Origin: Streptomyces griseofuscus
GTDB lineage: Bacteria; Actinomycetota; Actinomycetes; Streptomycetales; Streptomycetaceae
Reading direction: 5' to 3'
Assembly (NCBI RefSeq): GCF_014673495.1
Contig: NZ_CP051006.1
Coordinates: forward strand, 4,960,001 to 5,024,000
Length of the DNA stretch: 64,000 nucleotides
The notes under the pieces are model-generated. The model did no database searches. It was not told where the DNA came from and saw nothing but the letters and a program-made list of their open reading frames with translations. A program made the translations under genes and the position numbers. Of this stretch, positions 44,621-51,772 are shown in pieces (position 1 is the first letter of the stretch; each line of letters begins with the position of its first letter).

Positions 44621-45601
44621 TCACTGCTCGTCGAAGAGGCTGGTCACCGAACCATCCTCGAACACCTCACGCACCGCACGCGCGATCGTCGGAGCGATCG
44701 ACAGCACCGTGATCTTGTCCTGCTCACGACCCAGCTCCGCCGGCGTCGGCAGCGTGTTCGTGAACACGAACTCGCTCACCCGGGAGTTCTTCAGCCGGTC
44801 CGCCGCCGGACCCGACAGCACACCGTGCGTCGCCGTCACGATGACATCCTCCGCACCATGCGCGAACAACGCGTCCGCGGCCGCGCAGATCGTGCCACCG
44901 GTGTCGATCATGTCGTCCACCAGCACACAGACCCGGCCCTTGACCTCACCCACGACCTCGTGGACGGTCACCTGGTTCGCCACGTCCTTGTCACGCCGCT
45001 TGTGCACGATCGCCAGCGGCGCGCCCAGCCGGTCGCACCAACGGTCCGCCACCCGCACCCGGCCCGCGTCCGGCGACACCACCGTCAGCTTGTTCCGGTC
45101 CACCTGCTCGCCCACGTAGTCCGCCAGCAGCGGCAGCGCGAAGAGATGATCCACCGGACCGTCGAAGAAGCCCTGGATCTGATCCGTGTGCAGATCCACG
45201 GTCAGAATCCGGTCGGCACCCGCCGTCTTCATCAGATCCGCGATCAGACGCGCCGAGATCGGTTCACGACCACGGTGCTTCTTGTCCTGACGGGCGTAAC
45301 CGTAGAACGGCACGATCACCGTGATGGAGCGGGCGGACGCACGCTTCAACGCGTCGATCATGATCAACTGCTCCATGATCCACTTGTTGATCGGAGCCGT
45401 GTGGCTCTGGATCAGGAAGCAGTCCGCACCACGGGCCGACTCCTGATAGCGAACGTAGATCTCACCGTTGGCGAAATCGAAGGCCTTCGTCGGGACGACC
45501 CCGACACCCAGCTGCTGGGCGACCTCCTCGGCAAGCTCGGGGTGGGCGCGGCCGGAGAAGAACATCATCTTCTTCTCGCCGGTCGTCTTGATCCCGGTCA
45601 C
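44621..45601 (-). CDS. prs: Ribose-phosphate pyrophosphokinase
   Basis: A 326-residue class I enzyme making PRPP from ribose-5-phosphate and ATP. Landmarks are Asn-Gly-Glu-Ile-Tyr-Val-Arg near residue 46, the catalytic Lys-Arg pair in the flexible loop (His-Lys-Arg-Arg-Asp-Lys near 205), and the PRPP loop Val-Asp-Asp-Met-Ile-Asp-Thr-Gly-Gly-Thr near 228. It lies downstream of glmU, an almost universal order. Confidence 0.96.
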   Translation of the reverse strand: MTGIKTTGEKKMMFFSGRAHPELAEEVAQQLGVGVVPTKAFDFANGEIYVRYQESARGADCFLIQSHTAPINKWIMEQLIMIDALKRASARSITVIVPFYGYARQDKKHRGREPISARLIADLMKTAGADRILTVDLHTDQIQGFFDGPVDHLFALPLLADYVGEQVDRNKLTVVSPDAGRVRVADRWCDRLGAPLAIVHKRRDKDVANQVTVHEVVGEVKGRVCVLVDDMIDTGGTICAAADALFAHGAEDVIVTATHGVLSGPAADRLKNSRVSEFVFTNTLPTPAELGREQDKITVLSIAPTIARAVREVFEDGSVTSLFDEQ

Positions 45602-45756
45602 AGCACTGTCTCCTCAGAGGTTGTCTCAACCCAGCCGAAGTCTCGACCGGCCTCCCGTCCGAGCGTGAGAGGCCGAATCAGCTGGTAGGGGTGCGGGTGC
45701 ACACGTGCGGATGTGCACTTATCACGGTACGCCGACTTTGACGCACCCGTTTCCGG

Positions 45757-47205
45757 TCAGTCCTCGCCACCGACCTGCCGGGAGGCGTCCTCAGCAGCCT
45801 TCGCCGCCGCACTCCCCGGCCGCTTCCGAGCCACCCAGCCCTCGATATTCCGCTGCTGACCACGGGCCACGGCCAGCGAACCGGGCGGCACATCCTTCGT
45901 GATCACGGACCCGGCGGCGGTGTACGCACCGTCCCCGACCGTGACAGGCGCCACAAACATGTTGTCCGAACCCGTACGGCAATGCGACCCGATCGTCGTG
46001 TGGTGCTTGTCCTGCCCGTCATAGTTGACGAACACACTCGCCGCACCGATGTTCGTGTGCTCACCGATCGTCGCATCGCCCACGTACGACAGATGCGGCA
46101 CCTTCGTGCCCTCACCGATCCGCGCGTTCTTCGTCTCGACGTACGTCCCGATCTTGCCCTTCGCGCCGAGCCGCGTCCCCGGACGCAGATACGCGTAGGG
46201 CCCCACGCTCGCCCCCGCACCCACCACGGCCCCGTCCGACACGGTGTTGTCCACCCGCGCCCCCGCGCCCACCTTGGTGTCCTTCAGCCGGCTGTTCGGG
46301 CCGACCTCCGCGCCCTCCGCGAGATGCGTGGCGCCGGTCAGCTGCGTACCCGGGTGCACCACCGCGTCCCGCTCGAACGTCACGGTCACATCCACCCACG
46401 TGGTCGCCGGGTCCACCACGGTGACACCGTCCAGCATCGCCAGCGTCAGCAACCGGTCGTTCAGGATCCGGCGTGCCTCCGCCAGCTGCACCCGGTTGTT
46501 GATCCCCGCGATCTCCCGGTGATCACCCGCCACCGACGCCCCGACCCGGTGCCCGGCCTCGCGCAGGATCCCCAGTACGTCGGTCAGGTACTCCTCGCCC
46601 TGGCTGTTGTTCTTGCGCACCTTCGTCAGCGCGTCCGCCAGCAGCCGGCCGTCGAACGCGAACACCCCGCTGTTGATCTCCCGGATCGCCCGCTGCTCCG
46701 CGCTCGCGTCCTTGTGCTCCACGATCGCGGTCACCGCGCCCGACGCCTCGTCCCGCACGATCCGGCCGTACCCGGTGGCGTCCGGGACCTCGGCGGTCAG
46801 CACGGTCACGGCGTTGCCGTCGGCCTGATGGGTCTCGGCGAGGCCGCGCAGCGTCTCGGCGGTCAGCAGCGGGGTGTCGCCGCAGACCACGACGACGGTG
46901 CCGGTCACGGTCCCGCCCAGCTCTTCCAGGCCCATCCGTACGGCGTGTCCGGTGCCGTTCTGCTGCTCCTGCACGGCGGTGCGGGCGGCCGGGTCGGTCT
47001 CCGTCAGATGCGCGGTGACCTGCTCACGGGCGTGGCCGACGACGACGACCAGGTTCTCGGGCTTCAACTCGCGGGCGGCGGCGAGCACATGGCCCACGAG
47101 GGAGCGGCCGCAGATCTGGTGCAGCACCTTGGGTGTGGCCGACTTCATACGGGTGCCCTCACCCGCTGCGAGAACGACGACGGCTGCCGGGCGAATGGCA
47201 CTCAC
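45757..47205 (-). CDS. glmU: Bifunctional UDP-GlcNAc pyrophosphorylase / GlcN-1-P acetyltransferase
   Basis: A 482-residue two-domain enzyme supplying UDP-GlcNAc for cell wall. The N-terminal uridylyltransferase has Leu-Ala-Ala-Gly-Glu-Gly-Thr-Arg-Met near residue 12. From about residue 265 a left-handed beta-helix of hexapeptide repeats carries the acetyltransferase site (Arg-Pro-Gly-Thr, then Tyr-Val-Gly-Asp-Ala). The C-terminal 30 residues are an Ala/Lys-rich tail. GTG 47205 follows AAGGGC. Confidence 0.96.
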   Translation of the reverse strand: MSAIRPAAVVVLAAGEGTRMKSATPKVLHQICGRSLVGHVLAAARELKPENLVVVVGHAREQVTAHLTETDPAARTAVQEQQNGTGHAVRMGLEELGGTVTGTVVVVCGDTPLLTAETLRGLAETHQADGNAVTVLTAEVPDATGYGRIVRDEASGAVTAIVEHKDASAEQRAIREINSGVFAFDGRLLADALTKVRKNNSQGEEYLTDVLGILREAGHRVGASVAGDHREIAGINNRVQLAEARRILNDRLLTLAMLDGVTVVDPATTWVDVTVTFERDAVVHPGTQLTGATHLAEGAEVGPNSRLKDTKVGAGARVDNTVSDGAVVGAGASVGPYAYLRPGTRLGAKGKIGTYVETKNARIGEGTKVPHLSYVGDATIGEHTNIGAASVFVNYDGQDKHHTTIGSHCRTGSDNMFVAPVTVGDGAYTAAGSVITKDVPPGSLAVARGQQRNIEGWVARKRPGSAAAKAAEDASRQVGGED

Positions 47206-47324
47206 GGTTTGCCCTTCGGCTCTGAGGGTGGGGAACAGCCGCAGGATACCGGGGCGGGGTTTGGGGGATATGGGGGCGGGGCCTGAGGGGGCGTCGGCCG
47301 GTCAGGACCCGAACTTGGCAATTG

Positions 47325-47396
47325 CTCCCCCGCCAGGACTCGAACCCGGACAGATGGCACCAAAAGCCACAGTGCTGCCAATTACACCACGGGGGA
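47325..47396 (-). tRNA. tRNA-Gln (anticodon TTG)
   Basis: The 72-base cloverleaf has acceptor strands TCCCCCG and CGGGGGA, discriminator G, an anticodon loop TTTTGGT with anticodon TTG (reads CAA), and a T arm CCGGG-TTCGAGT-CCTGG. The encoded 3' end is followed by CA rather than CCA, so CCA is added after transcription. It lies 120 bases upstream of glmU on the same strand. Confidence 0.95.
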
Positions 47397-47413
47397 ACGA
47401 CTAAACCGGACAT

Positions 47414-47870
47414 TTATTCCGGCTGCCGAACGGCGCCTCCTACTATGCCGTACCAAGCGCCTTCCATGCGACGGTACAAGGCGGCGCTCTGCCTGACATG
47501 GATCGTGAGGCAACCGCGGTAGCTGTCACCCGTGTTCTTCCGGACGGTTCGCGGGTTGTGCTTCTTCAGCGTGGCCCTGCTGAATGCGGACACGTCGATG
47601 CCGGCGATGTCTGCCCAGTACTTCTCGGCGGCTTCGACGTCCGCGGTTTCGTGGATGCGGACGCGAAGGGTGAGACGGTCCCGCGTCACCCTCCGCTTGC
47701 CTCGTCGCCGCCCTCTCTCCTTCCTGGGACGCCCGCAGTCTCGCCAGCCCCGCGTTCATCCGGGCCCGCTGTTCTTCCGGCGTGCACCTCGGCTCGCCCG
47801 CCCGTCGCAGTGCCACCGCCTGTTTCCGTAGGTCCTCGAAGTCGGTGTGTTTGCCGTGGGTGTGTGCCAT
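47414..47870 (-). pseudogene. Decayed helix-turn-helix/WYADI-type protein gene
   Basis: Two pieces in different frames belong together. From ATG 47870 one frame gives Met-Ala-His-Thr-His-Gly-Lys-His-Thr-Asp-Phe-Glu-Asp-Leu-Arg-Lys-Gln-Ala, then jumps to Thr-Pro-Glu-Glu-Gln-Arg-Ala-Arg-Met-Asn-Ala-Gly-Leu-Ala-Arg-Leu. A second frame, ending at 47414, gives His-Glu-Thr-Ala-Asp-Val-Glu-Ala-Ala-Glu-Lys-Tyr-Trp-Ala-Asp-Ile and Gly-Ala-Trp-Tyr-Gly-Ile-Val. From memory, full-length Streptomyces relatives of over 200 residues contain all three parts in one frame, with a helix-turn-helix and a catalytic-looking middle that are missing here. So there is at least one internal deletion and one frameshift. 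Confidence 0.6.
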
Positions 47871-48024
47871 GGGCATACCGTCCAGGCGGAACGCGTACTT
47901 CCGGGGTCGAACGGAACGAGTTCAGTAGTTCGAGTGATACCGGGAGGTTTCGATGTCGGTTGGTTACGGAGTGTGGTGTGTGGAGGTAGGCGAAAGTCAC
48001 CGGAAAAGCCGCACGCGTCGCCCG

Positions 48025-48030
48025 TAGGCT
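48025..48030 (+). promoter_or_regulatory. Probable -10 element of the histidine kinase gene (leaderless)
   Basis: TAGGCT ends six bases before ATG 48037 and no ribosome binding site is present. Confidence 0.55.
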
Positions 48031-48036
48031 GGACGC

Positions 48037-49362
48037 ATGACCATGACGGGGGAAGAGCACACCAGGGGGCTGACCGGCCCTTGGTGGTGGCCACGCCGGC
48101 GCAGCGCGGTGTTCGACGGCGCGCTGGCGCTGGCGTCCGCGCTGGAGTGCGGCGCGGAGGGGATCGGTTTCGCCCGGGACGCGGGGATCCCGGTCTGGGC
48201 GGGTGTCCTGTTCGGCGCGGTGGCCGGTGTCGTGCTGCTGGTACGGCGCAAGTGGCCGGTCGCCGTGGTGCTGGTGGCGATCGCGGTGACCCCGGCGCAG
48301 ATGGGTTTCCTGCTGGGCATCGTCGGCCTGTACACGCTGGCCGCGGCCGAGGTGCCGCGCCGGGTGATCGGGGCGCTGGCGGGGATGTCGCTGGTGGGCA
48401 CGGCGGTGGTGACGTTCGTACGGGTCCGGCAGGACATGGCGCGCGGCGATCTGACGCTCGGTGACTGGTTCGTGCCGTTCGCCGCGGTGGCGACGGCGTT
48501 GGGGCTGACGGCTCCGCCGGTGCTGCTGGGGCTGTACGTGGGGGCGCGGCGGCGGTTGATGGAGAGTCTGCGGGAGCGGGCGGACAGTCTGGAGCGGGAG
48601 CTTCAGCTGCTGGCGGAGCGTGCCGAGGAGCGGGCCGAGTGGGCGCGTAACGAGGAGCGGACGCGGATCGCGCGGGAGATGCACGACGTGGTGGCGCACC
48701 GGGTGAGTCTGATGGTGGTGCACGCGGCGGCGTTGCAGGCGGTGGCCCGTAAGGATCCGGAGAAGGCGGTGCGCAATGCCGCGCTGGTGGGGGACATGGG
48801 GCGGCAGGCGTTGACGGAGTTGCGGGAGATGCTCGGGGTGCTGCGGGCGGGGGATGCGGACGCGGGCGGCGGCCGGCGTCCGGTGGGGGTGCCGTTGGCG
48901 GCGGTGGGTGAGGCTGCCGCGGCGGCCGCCGCCGCTGCTTCGCGGGTGGTCGAGGAGGCCGGTGAGGGGCCGTGGCTGTCGGAGCTGGAGGAGTTGGTGG
49001 GGCAGTCGGCGGCTGCGGGGATGGTCGTGGAGCTGTCGGTGCAGGGGGAGGCGCGGTCGTACGCGGCGGAGGTGGAGCAGACGGCGTACCGGGTGGTGCA
49101 GGAGGCGCTCACGAACGTGCACAAGCATGCGGCGGGGGCGAAGACGCATGTGCGGTTGGCGCATCGGGTGTCGGAGATCGCGATGCAGGTGGAGAACGAG
49201 CCGCCGTCGGAGCCGGGCTCGGCGTCGGCGGCGGGTCTGCCGTCGGGTGGCAATGGGCTGCTGGGGATGCGGGAGCGGGTCCTGGGGCTGGGCGGGGTGT
49301 TCGTGTCGGGTCCGACGGATGCGGGGGGTTTCCGGGTGTCGGCGGTGATTCCGGCGGTGTAG
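48037..49362 (+). CDS. Sensor histidine kinase (NarL-partner type), orphan
   Basis: A 441-residue membrane sensor. Four or more hydrophobic helices cover residues 25-175. A coiled coil (Glu-Arg-Ala-Asp-Ser-Leu-Glu-Arg-Glu-Leu) leads to the HisKA_3 box Arg-Glu-Met-His-Asp-Val-Val-Ala-His-Arg, with the phosphorylated His near residue 213. The ATPase domain is short: Tyr-Arg-Val-Val-Gln-Glu-Ala-Leu-Thr-Asn-Val near residue 355 and Gly-Leu-Leu-Gly-Met-Arg-Glu-Arg near 412. No response regulator is adjacent. The input region is entirely membrane, so membrane or cell-envelope signals are likely. Confidence 0.87.
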   Translation: MTMTGEEHTRGLTGPWWWPRRRSAVFDGALALASALECGAEGIGFARDAGIPVWAGVLFGAVAGVVLLVRRKWPVAVVLVAIAVTPAQMGFLLGIVGLYTLAAAEVPRRVIGALAGMSLVGTAVVTFVRVRQDMARGDLTLGDWFVPFAAVATALGLTAPPVLLGLYVGARRRLMESLRERADSLERELQLLAERAEERAEWARNEERTRIAREMHDVVAHRVSLMVVHAAALQAVARKDPEKAVRNAALVGDMGRQALTELREMLGVLRAGDADAGGGRRPVGVPLAAVGEAAAAAAAAASRVVEEAGEGPWLSELEELVGQSAAAGMVVELSVQGEARSYAAEVEQTAYRVVQEALTNVHKHAAGAKTHVRLAHRVSEIAMQVENEPPSEPGSASAAGLPSGGNGLLGMRERVLGLGGVFVSGPTDAGGFRVSAVIPAV

Positions 49363-49387
49363 GGCGGGGGTTTTCGGGCCCCGGTGC

Positions 49388-49882
49388 TCAGCCCGCGGTG
49401 AGTCGTACGGGTTCTATGCCTGTGATGAGGGCGGCCAGGGCGTGGTCGATGTCGGGGCCGAGGTACCAGTCGCCGGTGTGGTCGAGGCCGTAGACGCGGC
49501 CCTCGGTGTCGATGGCGAGGGCGGCGGCTGTGTCGGTCTCGGTGCCGAGGGGGCAGAGCTCGGTGCCGAGGGCGCGGCCGAGGTCGCCGAGGGTGCGGGC
49601 GAGGTGGCGGCCGTGCAGGGGGTCGAGGTGGAGGGTGGCGGGGGCGATCTGGCGTCCGCTGCCGCCGGGGGCGATGTGCAGGCCGCCGAATTCGGCCCAG
49701 GCTTCGACGGCGGCGGGGAAGACGGTGTGCCGGTGTCCGGCGGGTGAGGTGTGTTCGCGCAGGGTGTCGGCCCAGATCTCGGCCTGCTTTATGTCCCAGC
49801 GTCCGGGTTGCCAGCCGGCGGCGCGCAGTGCGGCGTCGACGGGGACGGGGAAGCGCGTGGTGGAGGTGCGGTCGGCGTGCAT
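49388..49882 (-). CDS. SUKH-3 family immunity-type protein
   Basis: A 164-residue protein of the SUKH-3 family. Characteristic features are Ala-Leu-Arg-Ala-Ala-Gly-Trp-Gln-Pro-Gly-Arg near residue 15, a Trp-Ala-Asp-Thr-Leu helix, Phe-Pro-Ala-Ala-Val-Glu-Ala-Trp-Ala-Glu-Phe-Gly-Gly-Leu near 52, and the C-terminal Trp-Tyr-Leu-Gly-Pro-Asp-Ile-Asp-His-Ala-Leu. SUKH proteins are immunity factors that bind nuclease or deaminase toxins. It is the second gene after a YwqJ-type deaminase, 62 bases downstream. GAAGGGCAG precedes ATG 49882. Confidence 0.85.
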   Translation of the reverse strand: MHADRTSTTRFPVPVDAALRAAGWQPGRWDIKQAEIWADTLREHTSPAGHRHTVFPAAVEAWAEFGGLHIAPGGSGRQIAPATLHLDPLHGRHLARTLGDLGRALGTELCPLGTETDTAAALAIDTEGRVYGLDHTGDWYLGPDIDHALAALITGIEPVRLTAG

Positions 49883-49944
49883 CTGCCCTTCGTTCGTCGT
49901 GCTCGTCCGTCGTGCTGACGGGGTGGTGCGGGGTGTCCGCGTGG

Positions 49945-50457
49945 TCAGTCGTTGGCGGTGGGGTCGACGACGCGGACGCCGAAGTGGGAGGTGAGGGCGC
50001 TGCATGCGCGGCAGGGGGTGGCGAAGCTGCCGTGCAGGGGGTCGCCGTCCTCGCGTATGCGGCGGGCGGTGAGTTTGGCGTGTTTGAGGGCTTTGCGGGC
50101 CTCGCCGTTGGTCATGGGTCTGCGGGAGGCGCGTTTGCTGCGGGTGGCGTCGGCGGCCGCGAGGTGCCGGGAGATGAGGATGGTTTCGGCGCAGCGGCCG
50201 GTGAAGCGGTCGCGTTGGGCGCTGGGGAGGGTGTCCAGGAAGTCCTGGACGAGGGGGTGCAGGGTGGGGGGTTCCTCGCCGCGGGCGGCGGTGCCGGTGA
50301 GGGTGGTGCCGTGGACGGAGAGGGCGGCGGCGACGGTGGGCAGGATGCCGTCGCGGCGTTGCCGCAGGGTGGGTGCGGTGGGTGCCTCGGTGCCGCTCCA
50401 GTCGATGCGCGGGTCGCCGGCGCGCACGTCGGTACCTCCGGTCTGCAAGGTATTCAT
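49945..50457 (-). CDS. YwqJ-family nucleic-acid deaminase-like protein
   Basis: A 170-residue protein with the deaminase-fold signature: Cys89-Ala-Glu91 (the catalytic xAE motif in Gly-Arg-Cys-Ala-Glu-Thr) and Pro-Cys149-x2-Cys152 (Thr-Pro-Cys-Arg-Ala-Cys-Ser). This is the YwqJ group, described from toxin C-termini. No signal peptide or delivery domain is visible. The preceding 80 residues are Thr/Ala-rich. ATG 50457 has GGAGGG upstream. Its pairing with a SUKH-3 gene suggests an enzyme held in check, or an intracellular effector; deaminase activity is inferred from motifs. Confidence 0.82.
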   Translation of the reverse strand: MNTLQTGGTDVRAGDPRIDWSGTEAPTAPTLRQRRDGILPTVAAALSVHGTTLTGTAARGEEPPTLHPLVQDFLDTLPSAQRDRFTGRCAETILISRHLAAADATRSKRASRRPMTNGEARKALKHAKLTARRIREDGDPLHGSFATPCRACSALTSHFGVRVVDPTAND

Positions 50458-50742
50458 GTTGGCTTTCCCTCCCCGGGCTGTCCCCCGAAGGACACAGGGT
50501 GCCAAATGCCGTGGGTCGCGCGGAAGCTGGGGCGGTGCGACACGCCCGTGATGGGTGGGGTCGGTCACGGTGGGGTGACGGTTGGTCACGGAGGTGGGGT
50601 GGGGGTGGTGGGTGGCGGTTGTGGTGTGTGTCGCGGGGACGCGGTGGGCCGGTGACCGGGGTTCGGGTACCGCTTAGGCTGTCGGCATCCGCGATGGACA
50701 CCGCCGTTCAGGCCTAAGAGAACGCCTCAGGGGGCAACCGCC
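50458..50742. other. 285-base divergent control region of the SUKH locus
   Basis: No gene is seen. Between the deaminase and WHH-SUKH genes lie GGTCACGG repeats (two copies around 50567 and 50584), a G-rich stretch, and TAGGCT near 50677 that could be a -10 for the plus-strand gene. CAGGGGGC precedes ATG 50743. The arrangement allows joint control of both arms. Confidence 0.5.
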
Positions 50743-51765
50743 ATGACGACAGGTCGGCTCGGGCTGGGGACACCTCCCGGCCGCCAGGGGGGACAGGCCG
50801 TGCCGCCGAACGCGGCGTACTCGGGGCAGGTCGTGCATTTCCCGGATCCGGTGCGGGCGGCGCGGCATCCTGGTGGGGTGCGGGTCGACGAGCGGGGTTT
50901 TCCGGACTTCTCGCCGTACGCGCGGGTGGCGGTGGAGATCGCGGAGCCGCCGGAGGGTTTTGGCGTCGACGAGTTGCGGCTGACGGACTATGTGTCGGCG
51001 AACGCGGCGCTGGCCGCGGCGGGGCACGAGTGGTGGGACACGGTGCCGGATGTGGCGACGCCGCATGGCTGGACGTGGCATCACGTGGCGGGCACGCGGC
51101 GGCTGGAGCTGGTTCCGGTCGATGTGAAGGCGTTGCTGCGGCATCACGGTGGGGTGGCGACGGCTCCGGTGGACCACGGCAAGCGGGGTACGCGGCCGTT
51201 GCAGGAGACGCGGCCCGCGCATTTCGGTCTGCCGAAGTCGGGTGTGGCGGTGACCGAGGCGCAGGTGCAGGGTGTCGAGGAGGATCTGGGGTACCGGTTG
51301 CCGGGTGCCTATCGTGACTTCCTGAAGGCGGCGGGCGGTTGTGCTCCGGTGGGTACGGCGCTGCTCGCCGAGCTGGGGTTGCTGCTGGACCAGCCGTTCT
51401 TCACGGTGCGGGACGAGGCCGCGGTCAATGACCTGGTCTATGTGAACAAGTGTCTGCGCGACCACCTGACGAAGGACTATCTCGGGGTGTCGTTCGTGCA
51501 GGGCGGGTTGCTCGCGGTGAAGGTGAAGGGCGAGCGGCTCGGTTCGGTGTGGTTCTGCGCGTACGACGATGTGCGGGATGTGGATCCGTCGTGGCCGCCG
51601 GCGGAGCGGGTGGAGCGTCTGCTGCTGCCGTGCGGTGATGACTTCGACGCGTTCCTGTCCCGGCTGGCGGGTAATCCGCCGGAGTTGGAGACGGTGGCGA
51701 ATCTGATGGTGGACGGCGGTTTCGCGCGTGTCGTCCCGGTGTCTTCCGGCCCGGTGGGGGAGTGA
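50743..51765 (+). CDS. WHH-type HNH nuclease fused to a SUKH-1 (SMI1/KNR4) domain
   Basis: A 340-residue two-domain protein. Residues 40-140 match the WHH branch of the HNH/Endo VII nuclease superfamily: Gly-Phe-Pro-Asp-Phe near 52, Asp-Tyr-Val-Ser-Ala-Asn near 82, Gly-Trp-Thr-Trp-His-His (Trp112-His113-His114), Leu-Glu-Leu-Val-Pro and His134-His135-Gly-Gly. Residues 168-330 are a SUKH-1 domain (Glu-Glu-Asp-Leu-Gly-Tyr-Arg-Leu-Pro near 180). Toxin and immunity folds are normally encoded separately; here they form one chain without a secretion signal. The next gene starts seven bases after its stop. Confidence 0.85.
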   Translation: MTTGRLGLGTPPGRQGGQAVPPNAAYSGQVVHFPDPVRAARHPGGVRVDERGFPDFSPYARVAVEIAEPPEGFGVDELRLTDYVSANAALAAAGHEWWDTVPDVATPHGWTWHHVAGTRRLELVPVDVKALLRHHGGVATAPVDHGKRGTRPLQETRPAHFGLPKSGVAVTEAQVQGVEEDLGYRLPGAYRDFLKAAGGCAPVGTALLAELGLLLDQPFFTVRDEAAVNDLVYVNKCLRDHLTKDYLGVSFVQGGLLAVKVKGERLGSVWFCAYDDVRDVDPSWPPAERVERLLLPCGDDFDAFLSRLAGNPPELETVANLMVDGGFARVVPVSSGPVGE

Positions 51766-51772
51766 GCTGGCG

